47,182 nt of DNA from an uncultured Butyrivibrio sp. (GCA_946536145.1 CAMNEA010000016.1:1-47182); one strand, 5' to 3'; shown: positions 35,401 to 43,864, counted from the stretch's first letter. Notes: generated by a model not told the origin, from the letters alone. Made by a program: numbers and translations.

Positions 35401-35697
35401 TCCAAGGTTAAGCCCCGCCTGACCTCCAAGGGTCGGCAGAATTGAGTCAGGTTTTTCTTTTTCAATAATCTGTTCAAGGACCCTTACTGTCAGCGGCTCA
35501 ATATAGACCGCATCCGCAATATCCTTATCTGTCATAATGGTGGCGGGATTGGAGTTTACAAGTACAACCTCCACTCCCTCTTCCTTAAGGGATCTGCAGG
35601 CCTGAGTACCTGCGTAGTCAAACTCGGCAGCCTGTCCTATTACTATAGGTCCGGAACCGATGACAAGCACTTTGTTTACGTCTTTATTTTTGGGCAT
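32431..35697 (-). CDS. carB: Carbamoyl phosphate synthase, large subunit
   Basis: A 1088-residue synthetase that makes carbamoyl phosphate from bicarbonate, ammonia and two ATP, for pyrimidines and arginine. Two homologous ATP-grasp halves are visible, beginning VLVIGSGPIVIGQAAEFDYAG (near 10) and ILVLGSGPIRIGQGIEFDY (near 580), each followed by NNNPET or NSNPAT, then glycine-rich loops (RPAFTLGGSGGG and RPSYVLGGQGMQ). The C-terminal MGS-like allosteric domain, which binds UMP in enterobacteria, starts near 950. Length is standard. Its ATG overlaps the carA stop (TGATG), so the two subunits are translated together. AGGAAGGAGG precedes the ATG. Confidence 0.96.
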   Translation of the reverse strand: MPKNKDVNKVLVIGSGPIVIGQAAEFDYAGTQACRSLKEEGVEVVLVNSNPATIMTDKDIADAVYIEPLTVRVLEQIIEKEKPDSILPTLGGQAGLNLGMELAESGFLKEHGVKLLGTTAETIRKAEDRQEFKDTMERIGEPCAASLVVHNVEDGVAFAGKIGYPVVLRPAFTLGGSGGGIAHNRQECEEILKNGLRLSRASEVLVERCISGWKEIEYEVMRDSAGNCITVCNMENIDPVGVHTGDSIVVAPSQTLSDKEYQMLRSSALNIIDELGITGGCNVQFALHPTSFEYCVIEVNPRVSRSSALASKATGYPIAKVAAKIALGYTLDEIKNAITGKTYASFEPALDYCVVKFPRLPFDKFITAKRTLTTQMKATGEVMSICTNFEGAMMKAIRSLEQHVDCLTSYDFSELDEDELMERLKVVDDQRIWVIAEALRRGISHEKIHEITMIDLWFIDKLHTLVKMELRLLRAGEKNSEGRSATLEDAKKIISYETLLEAKRLEFPDEVISRFTRFNISVLKELRDSYKIRATYKIVDTCAAEFAAQTPYYYSVYNGPDSEDEAVFSESDGKKKILVLGSGPIRIGQGIEFDYCSVHATWAFKKEGYETIIVNNNPETVSTDFDIADKLYFEPLTAEDVENIVRLEKPDGAVVQFGGQTAIKLTQDLMKMGVKIYGTDAADVDAAEDREIFDRILEETGIKRAAGATVYTAEEAKEVANRLGYPVLVRPSYVLGGQGMQIALSDSEIEEFMNIINRYAQDHPILVDKYLQGIETEVDAVCDGEDIVIPGIMEHIERSGIHSGDSISVYPAQSLSQKVKDTIAEYTKRLASALHVIGLINIQFIAVGDEVYIIEANPRSSRTVPYISKVTGIPIVDLAAKVMLGKKLRDMGYTPGLQPEAGYIAIKMPVFSFEKIRGAEISLGPEMKSTGECLGISRSFDEALYKAFLGAGVNLPKHKQMIITVKDSDKGEVIDIARRYEKLGYIIYATRSTANTLNENGVKARKINRISQEAPTVIDLILGHRIDLVIDTPTQGRDKSRDGFLIRRTAIETGVNVITALDTARALVTSLESASSEDGLELVDITGI

Positions 35698-36917
35698 CAG
35701 TCCCTTCCTCCTTTCCTGCTGCTCTTTATGCCGTCAATGAATCTGTCAAAAAGATATCCCGTATCCTGCGGCCCCGGGCATGCCTCAGGGTGAAACTGAA
35801 CAGTAAAGATGTTCTTGCCCACATAGCTAAGCCCCTCATTGGTTCCGTCGTTTACATTTATAAAAGCAGGTTTCGCGATGCTCTTATCAAGCTTTTCCAC
35901 ATCGACCACATAGCCGTGGTTCTGAGAGGATATGAACACACGTCCCGTCTCAAGATCTTTTACCGGGTGGTTTCCTCCCCTGTGGCCATATTTCATCTTG
36001 TAGGTGTCAGCTCCCGTTGCAAGAGCCATAAGCTGATGCCCCAGGCAGATCGCGAAGATTGGCACATCGCTCTCATAGAGCTTCTTTATCTGGGCTATCA
36101 CTCCCTGACAGTCCTTGGGATCGCCGGGTCCGTTTGAGAGCATAATGCCATCCGGGTTTGCCTGAAGTATCTCCTGTGCTGTTGTATTGTAGGGATACAC
36201 CGTCACATTACAGCCTCTTGCAGCAAGTGACGATGCGATATTTCTCTTGGCTCCGACATCAAGGAGGGCTATGTTAAGTCCACTGCCATTGAGTTTCTTA
36301 ACTATGGAAGGTCTCTTTTCCCTCCTGGACAGATCCCCGGCAAGGCTCGCCTCGTAGTCCTCTTTGTTAAAGGACGCGCTGCCCGATACAGGTCCGTTCT
36401 GCGCAAGATCATCTACGCCTTTTATAAAATACTTCTCTTTACAGGACACCTTCGATACCACATCGCCGGTTGTGTATGCTTCAAGTCTTGCCTTCACATC
36501 CTCATATTTAATGTTCGGATTGGTGGTGAGAAAACCGTTCATGGTTCCTTTTTCACGAAGTATCCTTACAAGTGCCCTCGTATCAATTCCCTCAATTCCC
36601 GGAATTTCAAATTTTTCCAAAAACTCCTGAATAGACATATCGCATCTGAAATTCGACGGTATCCTTGAAAGTTCCCTGACGATCACAGCGTCAGGCCATA
36701 TTCTCTCCGATTCCATATCATCTATGCAGACACCGTAGTTGCCGATAAGCGGATATGTCATGCACACAGCCTGTCCGGCGTAGGACGGATCTGTGAACAC
36801 CTCGGTATATCCGGCCATGGAAGTGTTAAAAACCACCTCACTGACAACATCTTTGTCTGCCCCTATGTGTTTCCCTTCAAAGACAGTGCCGTCTTCCAGG
36901 ATCAAAAATGCTTTCAT
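35697..36917 (-). CDS. carA: Carbamoyl phosphate synthase, small (glutaminase) subunit
   Basis: A 406-residue class I amidotransferase subunit that feeds ammonia from glutamine to CarB. The N-terminal half has the small-subunit pattern VVFNTSMAGYTEVFTDPSYAG and EIPGIEGIDTRAL; the glutaminase domain (about 215-400) has the nucleophile Cys in FAICLGHQLMALA and the His/Glu pair in VQFHPEACPGPQDT. The usual length is about 360-380; the extra 30 or so residues lie in an insertion near 175-205. CGGAGGAG precedes the ATG. It starts 26 bases after purL, so purine and pyrimidine genes form one leftward transcription unit. Confidence 0.95.
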   Translation of the reverse strand: MKAFLILEDGTVFEGKHIGADKDVVSEVVFNTSMAGYTEVFTDPSYAGQAVCMTYPLIGNYGVCIDDMESERIWPDAVIVRELSRIPSNFRCDMSIQEFLEKFEIPGIEGIDTRALVRILREKGTMNGFLTTNPNIKYEDVKARLEAYTTGDVVSKVSCKEKYFIKGVDDLAQNGPVSGSASFNKEDYEASLAGDLSRREKRPSIVKKLNGSGLNIALLDVGAKRNIASSLAARGCNVTVYPYNTTAQEILQANPDGIMLSNGPGDPKDCQGVIAQIKKLYESDVPIFAICLGHQLMALATGADTYKMKYGHRGGNHPVKDLETGRVFISSQNHGYVVDVEKLDKSIAKPAFINVNDGTNEGLSYVGKNIFTVQFHPEACPGPQDTGYLFDRFIDGIKSSRKGGRD

Positions 36918-36943
36918 AAATCTCCTCCGTAAATATTAAACGA

Positions 36944-39900
36944 TCACTTGAAGTATGCTACGCCCGACTCAAATATCTTAAGGTCCTGTTCGCCGTAGAT
37001 GTTTACCGCTACTCCGTCTCCCCTTCTCTCAGAGTGAGCCATCTTGCCCAGGCACCTTCCATCCGGTGAGAGGATTCCTTCCACAGCCATGTAGGAGCCG
37101 TTGATATTCCACTCATCGTCCATGGTCACATTGCCGTCAAGGTCGCAGTACTGGGTTGCGATCTGTCCCTTTGCAAACAGGTCGTCCAGAACTTCTTTCG
37201 GCGCAACAAATCTTCCTTCACCGTGGGATGCGGGGTTGGTGTAGACCGCTCCGGGCTCAGCTCCCAAAAGCCATGGTGAATTATTGGATACCACCTTAAT
37301 ATATGCCATCTTGGAGATGTGTCTGTTTATTGTGTTGAAAGTCAGCGTAGGAGAATTCTCATCCTGTCCTGTCACATGTCCGTTTGGAACAAGACCAAGC
37401 TTGATCATGGCCTGGAAGCCGTTGCAGATACCAAGAGCAAGTCCGTCCCTGTTTTCCAGAAGGTCATCTACTGCTGCCTTTATCTCCTCATTCTGAAATG
37501 CGGTAGCAAAGAACTTGGCGCTTCCGTCAGGCTCGTCGCCCGCTGAGAATCCGCCGGGGAACATGATGATCTGGGCACCTTCAATCGCCTTCTTAAAGTC
37601 TGCAACAGACTCCTCTATATCTTTGGCATCCCTGTTCCTGAAGATCCTTATATCCACATCAGCGCCTGCCCTCTCAAAGGCCGCTGCTGAATCGTACTCA
37701 CAGTTGCTGCCTGGGAATACAGGTATGAACACTCTCGGCTTTGCAACCTTGTGCCTGCAGACATACACGCTGTCCGCTCTGTAAATCTCTGATCTGACAG
37801 CCTCTTTATCCTCTGAGGCAGTTGTCGGGAATACCTTCTCAAGTGTTCCCTTCCAGCTAGAAAGAGCCTCGCCTGTAGTAACTGTCACGCCGCAGAAGGT
37901 AAATGCGCCGTCGTCCGTAACTTCTCCGATAAGCCTTGCACCATCGATTTTAAGAACATCGTCAAGGGCAGTGCCATCTGTCTCTGCAATGATGTCTCCG
38001 ATATCATTGGTAAAGAGCTCTCTTGCCTCAAGATCCTGCGCAAATTTAACTCCGAGGCCGTTACCGAAGGCCATTCTCGATACTGCCGCACAGATACCGT
38101 AGCAGTCTTCTGCGTAGGCTGCCTTTATGACACCCTTATTCATCAGATCTTTGATGCTGCCATACAGCTCTTTAACGCTGTCGTAATCCGGAAGGTCGTA
38201 CTCATCTCTCTTTATGCTGAACCTGACAAGTCTGTCACCGGCAGACTTGAGCTCAGGTGTTATAACATCTTTAAGCTTTGCCACATCAACAGCAAACGAC
38301 ACCAGTGTCGGAGGAACATTTATCTCGTTGAAGGATCCTGACATGGAATCCTTTCCGCCGATCGATGCGATACCAAATTTCATCTGTGCCTCGTATGCGC
38401 CAAGAAGTGCCGTAAAGGGCTGGCTCCATCTCTTCGGATCCTGAGTCATTCTCTTGAAGTACTCCTGGAAGGTGAAATGCAGATTCCTGAAGTCTCCGCC
38501 TGATGCCACAATCCTTGCCACCGACTCGGTTACAGCATAGGCAGCTCCGTGATAGGGGCTCCAGCTTGAGAGGAACGGATCAAAGCCGTAGCTCATCATC
38601 GTAACAGTATCGGTCTTTCCGCCGAGCACCGGAAGTTTGGCTATCATGGTCTGGGTCTCAGAGAGCTGGTATTTTCCGCCGTAAGGCATCATAACAGAAC
38701 CGGCGCCGATCGATGAGTCGAACATCTCAACAAGGCCCTTTTGTGAGCACACATTGAGATCAGCAAGCTCTGCAAGCCATGCAGCCTTGGCATCATTATT
38801 CAAAAGAGCTTTTTCCGCGCCCTTTGACGCGATCTTATTAAGATAGTTGTCCTCTTTTGCCGGCATCTCAACGCTCACCTTTGTCTCCTGGTGCGCGCCG
38901 TTTGTGTCAAGGAAGGATCTCTTGATATCGACGATCTTCTTGCCTCTCCATTTCAGAACAAGTCTCGGATCGCTGGTCACAACCGCAACCTTGACCGCCT
39001 CAAGATTCTCCTGCGCAGCAAATTCAAGGAATTTTTCAGCATTTGCAGGATCAACCACAACTGCCATTCTCTCCTGGGACTCCGAGATTGCAAGCTCTGT
39101 TCCGTCAAGTCCCGCATACTTCTTGGGAACCAGGTCAAGATTTATATCAAGCCCCGGCGCAAGCTCGCCTATAGCAACGGATACGCCGCCCGCACCGAAA
39201 TCGTTGCACTTCTTGATTATCTCGCTGACTTCAGGTCTTCTGAAGAGTCTCTGAAGTTTTCTCTCAGTTGGAGCATTTCCCTTCTGAACCTCAGCGCCGC
39301 AGCTTGTCAGCGACTTGGAGTCATGCGCCTTGGAGGATCCTGTTGCTCCGCCGCAGCCATCTCTTCCTGTGCGTCCGCCAAGGAGGATTATGATATCTCC
39401 CGGATCGGCGCTCTGCCTGATGACATGCTCCTGAGGAGCCGCACCCATAACCGCGCCTATCTCCATCCTCTTAGCAACGTAGCCGGGATGGTAGATCTCT
39501 TTTACATATCCGGTTGCAAGTCCGATCTGATTGCCATAGGATGAATAGCCGGAAGCTGCGCCTCTTACGAGTTTTTTCTGTGAGAGCTTGTCCTTTAAGG
39601 TCTCAGACACGGGAACTGTAGGATCTGCAGCGCCGGTTACGCGCATCGCCTGATAAACGTAGCCTCTTCCGGAAAGAGGATCTCTTATGGCACCGCCAAG
39701 ACAGGTAGCGGCACCACCAAAGGGCTCAATCTCCGTGGGATGGTTGTGTGTCTCATTTTTAAAGAACACAAGCCAGTTCTCGGTTTCCGGACCCTTTCCA
39801 TAGTCAACTTCAACGGGCACAACAACTGTGCAGGCATTGTTCTCCTCAGACTCTTCCATATCTGTGAGTTTCCCGTCCGCCTTTAATTTCTTCATCCCCA

Positions 39901-40750
39901 TCAGGGCTATATCCATAAGGGATATGAACTTCTCTTTCTTTTTATCCTCACTCTTATAAAGGTCATCCCTTGCGGCGAGATAATCGCTGTAGGCGCCCTC
40001 AATAGGAGCCCTGTAGAAGCCATCCTCAAAGGATACTTCCGTCAGCTCGGTACCGAAGGTTGTATGTCTGCAGTGGTCTGACCAGTATGTGTCAAGAACC
40101 CTTATCTCTGTCATAGTGGGGTCGCGATGCTCATCCCCTGCGAAATACTGTTGTATCCACTTAAAGTCATTGAAGGTCATAGCAAGTCCAAGGGATTCAT
40201 AGAGCTCTTTCAGCTGCTCCCCGGACATATCCTTAAAGCCGTCAAAAACCTCTACGTCCTGTGGCTCCTCATAATCAGTCAGAAGAGTCTTGGGCTTATC
40301 GTCATCCGCAATCCTTGAATCCACCGGGTTCATGGTGTAGCCCTGGATCCTTGACAGCTCCTCGTCTGTGACATCACCGATCAGCATATATGTAACTGCA
40401 GTCTTGATGACAGGGTTTTCATCTCCCTTTATGAAACGCACACACTGCTCAGCTGAATCCGCCCTCTGGTCAAACTGTCCGGGCAGAGCTTCTATACTGA
40501 ACACTCTCGCGCCATCAGGTACCTTTAGCGTTTCTCTGTAAAGTATGTCAACGGGAGGCTCGGAAAAGACTGTGGTCAGCGCCTTTTCAAACACCTCATC
40601 AGATACGTTTTCCACATCATACCTTATGAACATGCGAACCTCTTTTACGCTGCTGATCCCAAGGTAACCTGCGATCTCGGACTTAAGCTCCCCGGCCTTT
40701 ACAGCAAAGGGCTTCTTCTTTTCTACATAGACTCTTCTTACTGTGCTCAT
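36944..40750 (-). CDS. purL: Phosphoribosylformylglycinamidine synthase, single chain
   Basis: A 1268-residue FGAM synthase, the fourth step of purine synthesis, which amidates FGAR using glutamine and ATP. It is the large single-chain type that fuses the PurS-like, synthetase and glutaminase parts. Conserved pieces are YWSDHCRHTTF near 225, NHPTEIEPFGGAATCLGG near 345 and GGRTGRDGCGGATGSS near 465. The C-terminal glutaminase (about 1000-1268) has FPGGFSAGDEPDG, the Cys in GICNGFQAMIKLG and HSERRGDG. The short form in Bacilli needs separate PurS and PurQ; here neither is needed. GAGGAGAG precedes the ATG. It is transcribed with carA and carB, and a hairpin with a T-run lies in its leader. Confidence 0.96.
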   Translation of the reverse strand: MSTVRRVYVEKKKPFAVKAGELKSEIAGYLGISSVKEVRMFIRYDVENVSDEVFEKALTTVFSEPPVDILYRETLKVPDGARVFSIEALPGQFDQRADSAEQCVRFIKGDENPVIKTAVTYMLIGDVTDEELSRIQGYTMNPVDSRIADDDKPKTLLTDYEEPQDVEVFDGFKDMSGEQLKELYESLGLAMTFNDFKWIQQYFAGDEHRDPTMTEIRVLDTYWSDHCRHTTFGTELTEVSFEDGFYRAPIEGAYSDYLAARDDLYKSEDKKKEKFISLMDIALMGMKKLKADGKLTDMEESEENNACTVVVPVEVDYGKGPETENWLVFFKNETHNHPTEIEPFGGAATCLGGAIRDPLSGRGYVYQAMRVTGAADPTVPVSETLKDKLSQKKLVRGAASGYSSYGNQIGLATGYVKEIYHPGYVAKRMEIGAVMGAAPQEHVIRQSADPGDIIILLGGRTGRDGCGGATGSSKAHDSKSLTSCGAEVQKGNAPTERKLQRLFRRPEVSEIIKKCNDFGAGGVSVAIGELAPGLDINLDLVPKKYAGLDGTELAISESQERMAVVVDPANAEKFLEFAAQENLEAVKVAVVTSDPRLVLKWRGKKIVDIKRSFLDTNGAHQETKVSVEMPAKEDNYLNKIASKGAEKALLNNDAKAAWLAELADLNVCSQKGLVEMFDSSIGAGSVMMPYGGKYQLSETQTMIAKLPVLGGKTDTVTMMSYGFDPFLSSWSPYHGAAYAVTESVARIVASGGDFRNLHFTFQEYFKRMTQDPKRWSQPFTALLGAYEAQMKFGIASIGGKDSMSGSFNEINVPPTLVSFAVDVAKLKDVITPELKSAGDRLVRFSIKRDEYDLPDYDSVKELYGSIKDLMNKGVIKAAYAEDCYGICAAVSRMAFGNGLGVKFAQDLEARELFTNDIGDIIAETDGTALDDVLKIDGARLIGEVTDDGAFTFCGVTVTTGEALSSWKGTLEKVFPTTASEDKEAVRSEIYRADSVYVCRHKVAKPRVFIPVFPGSNCEYDSAAAFERAGADVDIRIFRNRDAKDIEESVADFKKAIEGAQIIMFPGGFSAGDEPDGSAKFFATAFQNEEIKAAVDDLLENRDGLALGICNGFQAMIKLGLVPNGHVTGQDENSPTLTFNTINRHISKMAYIKVVSNNSPWLLGAEPGAVYTNPASHGEGRFVAPKEVLDDLFAKGQIATQYCDLDGNVTMDDEWNINGSYMAVEGILSPDGRCLGKMAHSERRGDGVAVNIYGEQDLKIFESGVAYFK

Positions 40751-40777
40751 ATTCTCTCCTCTTTATTTTTATTTTTG

Positions 40778-40811
40778 AAAAAAGTGCTTAGGTAAAAACT
40801 TAAGCACTTTT
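40778..40811 (-). terminator. Intrinsic terminator between the TetR gene and purL
   Basis: Leftward AAAAGTGCTTA (40801-40811) pairs with TAAGCACTTTT (40780-40790) over a 10-base loop, followed by T. It lies only 9 bases past the TetR gene stop and 28 bases before the purL start, so any purL promoter must overlap it or read through it. It may act as an attenuator of purL. Confidence 0.82.
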
Positions 40812-40819
40812 GTAATCAA

Positions 40820-41416
40820 TTAATTATTTAATTCATCGGGCACTAATCCCTCTAATACATACATCAGTTCCCGGTCTATTGCCTCTTCGGTAACGCCGAT
40901 AGTCCTTGACGCAACCTTGAGCCCTTCCACCACGTACATAAGATTGCGAGCACATCCAAGTGGATCCTCACAATAAAACTCGCCGCCGGAAACGCCGTTC
41001 TCTATAAGCTTCTCAATGATCCGCACCGCAGTATCAAACTCAACCTTGAGCGGATTGTCATTGCCGGTCACCTTATACATTGAAAAATACTCATAGGTGG
41101 CAACAGTGAGATTGTTCTTCATGCGAAGGATATTCTTTTTCTGCTCCTTGAGGAAAAGAGCAAGCATATCCCCGGCGGAAGCATCGCCCGAGAGAGCCGC
41201 CACCACCGCTTCTTCATCGTCCTCATCGATCTCCTCTTTGAGAACCGCAAGAAACAGCTCCTGTGTGCTGGCGAAATAGAGATAAAGACCCCCGCGGCTT
41301 ATATCGCAGGCGTCAACCACATCCTTCATTGTCACATCCTTGAAGCCCTTCTCAGCAAAGACCTCCCTGGCTTTTTTTAGAATGTACTTTCTCTTTTGGA
41401 CCGATTTTTCTCCCAT
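40820..41416 (-). CDS. TetR/AcrR-family transcriptional regulator
   Basis: A 198-residue regulator. The N-terminal helix-turn-helix (about residues 8-55) reads KRKYILKKAREVFAEKGFKD, then VTMKDVVDACDISRGGLYLYF, a textbook TetR pattern; the C-terminal part (about 60-190) is an all-helical ligand domain with no close match to a named subfamily. It has GGGGGATAA before the ATG. Such proteins usually repress a nearby gene and release DNA on binding a small molecule, but no divergent transporter is adjacent; the leftward neighbours are purL and car genes across a terminator. The target is unknown. Confidence 0.85.
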   Translation of the reverse strand: MGEKSVQKRKYILKKAREVFAEKGFKDVTMKDVVDACDISRGGLYLYFASTQELFLAVLKEEIDEDDEEAVVAALSGDASAGDMLALFLKEQKKNILRMKNNLTVATYEYFSMYKVTGNDNPLKVEFDTAVRIIEKLIENGVSGGEFYCEDPLGCARNLMYVVEGLKVASRTIGVTEEAIDRELMYVLEGLVPDELNN

Positions 41417-41469
41417 TTATCCCCCGTTGTTATCACTTATCAGAATACTTTAGTCAGAAACACTCCCTG

Positions 41470-41949
41470 TCACATTCTTGCTTCGCTTCCCCAGAATTTC
41501 ACAAGATCATCCATCTTCTTGACCACACTGTAGAGGACACCGCTGTACACGCCCTCGGCCCACACAGAGCCCTTGGTCATACCTGATAGAATATACTTGG
41601 AAAGAATCCCCGCAAGGTCATCCATATCAGTGATCTGAGCATCTGATATAAAGAGAAGCTCGTCCTTGAAATTCGCGATCCTGTTCCTTGAGTATACATA
41701 TACATAGTTGCGATCCAGAAGATTGGTTGTCTGACATGCCTTTACAAAAGCAAGCAGATTGGAATTGTAAACAGGAAAAGGAATGGACTTAAGATCGCTG
41801 TTGGAATACTTCGTCGACACATCAGTCTTGACATTTTCCTTAAGCCACCCAAGATAAGGTGTTATCTTATCGAGCTCCGGGCGATATCTTGCAACAATAT
41901 CCTCAACACTGTTCTCATTGATATTTCCGTCATTGTCATCAAATCCCAT
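41470..41949 (-). CDS. Uncharacterised 159-residue protein
   Basis: A soluble protein that I do not recognise. It has an acidic, disordered N-terminus (GFDDNDGNINENS), then a mixed helix and strand domain with KITPYLGWLKENVKTDVSTK, FPVYNSNLLAFVKACQ and the late SKYILSGMTKGSVWAEGVYSG. There are no membrane helices, signal peptide or metal-binding motif. ATG with GGAAGGAG upstream. It lies 53 bases before the TetR gene and 101 bases after the zinc-ribbon gene on the same strand, so cotranscription with TetR is possible. The good ribosome binding site and the clean frame support a real gene. Confidence 0.65.
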   Translation of the reverse strand: MGFDDNDGNINENSVEDIVARYRPELDKITPYLGWLKENVKTDVSTKYSNSDLKSIPFPVYNSNLLAFVKACQTTNLLDRNYVYVYSRNRIANFKDELLFISDAQITDMDDLAGILSKYILSGMTKGSVWAEGVYSGVLYSVVKKMDDLVKFWGSEARM

Positions 41950-42050
41950 TGAAGAGGCACTCCTTCCCTTTAGTCAAAAATTACAGGAAATCAAAGTTAC
42001 AAAACATTATAGCAATTACAGCAAATGATGTCTAGGGAAACGCCACAGGT

Positions 42051-42593
42051 TTAATACTGCTGATAATTATACATGTCGTCATTAAGCGCCAGCATCATGA
42101 TGCCGGGAATAATGCCTACAAAAAGAAGTGTACAAATCTTAAAAGCAAGTCCCAGCGGCTGCCTCTGATCCATCTTTTTCCACGATACAACAGTCATGGG
42201 GATCATCCAAAAAAGAGGCACTATCAAAAATAATGAAAAAACGCATGCCAGGATCATAAATACCTTTATACCGGTGATCAGTCCCTGCTGAGGATGCGGG
42301 GCTGTATTATAAGGCTGCTGATACATATGCTGCGGTGCAAAAGCAGGTACGCCCTGTTGATACTGCATCTGCGCAGGATCCTGATACTGCATCTGCTGTA
42401 CGTTATTAGTGCGCAGAGGCTGTGTATTATCAGCCTGCATAAGCGGCACGGTTCCCTGCGCCTGGTCGGGATTGAATCCCTTTATCGGATCCCGGAAGGT
42501 CACATTTTCCGAGACTTCCACTTTTGTTCCGCAGTTTCCGCAAAAGGAATTGTTATCTGCTATAGGTGCTCCGCAATTTGGACAATTTTTCAT
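42051..42593 (-). CDS. Zinc-ribbon protein with Gln/Pro-rich linker and membrane helices
   Basis: A 180-residue protein. Residues 1-25 are a zinc ribbon (CPNCGAPIADNNSFCGNCG), residues 30-100 a linker rich in Gln, Pro, Met and Tyr, and about 103-175 two membrane helices (KVFMILACVFSLFLIVPLFW and ICTLLFVGIIPGIMMLAL). Proteins of this build are common in Clostridia and are of unknown function; the ribbon probably faces the cytoplasm. GGAGGAGAG precedes the ATG. It follows the HAD phosphatase gene after 65 bases on the same strand. A similar ribbon head occurs in the protein at 24828-25595. Confidence 0.7.
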   Translation of the reverse strand: MKNCPNCGAPIADNNSFCGNCGTKVEVSENVTFRDPIKGFNPDQAQGTVPLMQADNTQPLRTNNVQQMQYQDPAQMQYQQGVPAFAPQHMYQQPYNTAPHPQQGLITGIKVFMILACVFSLFLIVPLFWMIPMTVVSWKKMDQRQPLGLAFKICTLLFVGIIPGIMMLALNDDMYNYQQY

Positions 42594-42658
42594 AGCTTAC
42601 TCTCCTCCAAAATCCTGTTGATCATACCGGGCATCACATTTGCCCCATCCTTACTGCT

Positions 42659-43555
42659 TCAATATCTTACATTAAGATCATGCAGTTCCTTTTCTACCTG
42701 CTCATAACTCTTAAAGACAATGCCATGCCAGCCGAGTTCTATGGCAACATCGATGTTCCTTGGCGTGTCATCTATGAATACCGTCTTCTTTGGGGCAAGG
42801 TCATACCTCTCCATAAGAAGCCTGTATATTGCATGATCCGGCTTTATGACATGATCCCTGTAACTGAGTATACCACCATCAACGTAATCAAGAAAGCTCA
42901 TGGCGTCGCTGCATCCCTCAACTGCCTGCCTGCTGAAGTTTGACAGCACAAGAACCTTATAGCCGCTGCGCTTGAGCGCATTTATCCAGGGAATTGTCCT
43001 CTCTCTCCTGGTAACGATATCCTTAAGATCAGAAAACGCATTCCTTAGCTCTTTTTCAATACCGGGATCATTTTCTACAAACCTGTCAACAATCTCATCA
43101 TTTGTAAGATTGCCTATATCATACTCGTTCCAGTCCTCACTAAAGACTGTAGCCTTGGCCATCCGCTCTCTCATAGGCTTGTCATAGCCCTTGTCCTCAA
43201 GAAATTTATCCCAAGCAAAATCCACAAGGACATTTCCTATATCAAATACCACTGTATCGATCTCTGAATCAGGTATCACGTTCCCGTATTTATCATGTCT
43301 TTTATTGCTGCTCATGGCATCAAGCGATGCAACCGTATGCCTTCCTGTAAGTGCCCCAATAGACCAGATGAGAAGCCATAACAAGATCGGCACGGCAATC
43401 GTAGCCGTCACACATCCTATAAACACATTGTAGGTGTCAGGCGAACCTGTCAGCGCCTCAAACAGAAGCACAATGTACATGCCCACAAGAATGACAATTC
43501 CTATTATCGCAAGAACTCTCTTATACACAGGCGTTTTTATTTCTTCATGATTCAT
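42659..43555 (-). CDS. Membrane-anchored HAD-family phosphatase
   Basis: A 298-residue protein with two N-terminal membrane helices (about 15-35 and 47-70) followed by a haloacid dehalogenase hydrolase domain (about 100-298). Motif I is DTVVFDIGNVLVDF, motif II is VLVLSNFS, the Lys is in VIKPDHAIY and motif III is FIDDTPRNIDVA. The spacing and the Asp-x-Gly form resemble the YihX/epoxide-hydrolase N-domain branch, which removes phosphate from sugar phosphates such as glucose-1-phosphate. Membrane anchoring is unusual for this branch. I chose the ATG at 43553-43555 with GGAG nine bases upstream; the in-frame ATG 15 bases earlier has none. Substrate unknown. Confidence 0.8.
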   Translation of the reverse strand: MNHEEIKTPVYKRVLAIIGIVILVGMYIVLLFEALTGSPDTYNVFIGCVTATIAVPILLWLLIWSIGALTGRHTVASLDAMSSNKRHDKYGNVIPDSEIDTVVFDIGNVLVDFAWDKFLEDKGYDKPMRERMAKATVFSEDWNEYDIGNLTNDEIVDRFVENDPGIEKELRNAFSDLKDIVTRRERTIPWINALKRSGYKVLVLSNFSRQAVEGCSDAMSFLDYVDGGILSYRDHVIKPDHAIYRLLMERYDLAPKKTVFIDDTPRNIDVAIELGWHGIVFKSYEQVEKELHDLNVRY

Positions 43556-43652
43556 TTTAATCCGCTCCATTTATATTCGCTACTACTGTTTTTAACAACA
43601 CTACATAATACACTACACACCTGTTTCATGCAATAATGGTGTATGATTTGCG

Positions 43653-43787
43653 GAGGAATTTCCTATTAAATAAAAAAGCATGTTGCTCGCAACATGCTCG
43701 CGCCGAGCGCGGTTGCATTTATGCAACTTATACCATACGCGCGAGTGCGCATCTATAGCGGAGCGTTTTTTGTTTCATAGGAAATTC
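43653..43787. mobile_element. Small inverted-repeat element (MITE-like)
   Basis: The left end GAATTTCCTATTAAATAAA (from 43657) and the right end (to 43787) are inverted copies over about 24 bases with few mismatches; the last 15 bases match in 14. The interior is rich in smaller hairpins, has no coding capacity and contains a terminator-like stem. Mobility is inferred from structure only. Confidence 0.45.
43672..43697 (-). terminator. Intrinsic terminator downstream of the chemoreceptor gene
   Basis: Leftward GCATGTTGC (43689-43697) pairs perfectly with GCAACATGC (43678-43686) over a 2-base spacer, followed by six T. It lies inside the inverted-repeat element. Confidence 0.7.
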
Positions 43788-43788
43788 A

Positions 43789-43815
43789 GAGGAATTTCCT
43801 ATGAAATAAAAAAGC
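43789..43815. repeat. Second copy of the element end
   Basis: GAGGAATTTCCTATGAAAT and the following AAAAAAGC repeat the left end at 43653-43679 with one mismatch, 136 bp apart. With the element's right end it also forms a perfect 15-bp inverted repeat (43773-43787 and 43792-43806). It runs into a GC-rich tail (43816-43860) before the chemoreceptor stop. Confidence 0.7.
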
Positions 43816-43864
43816 CCCCTGCGCAGGAGCATGCCGTACGCGGAAGGCTTTAGGTAAGCATTAT

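Noticed and set aside
40751..40819. Purine riboswitch before purL
   Set aside because: The space is only about 70 bases and shows one terminator hairpin, without the three-way junction core of a purine aptamer.
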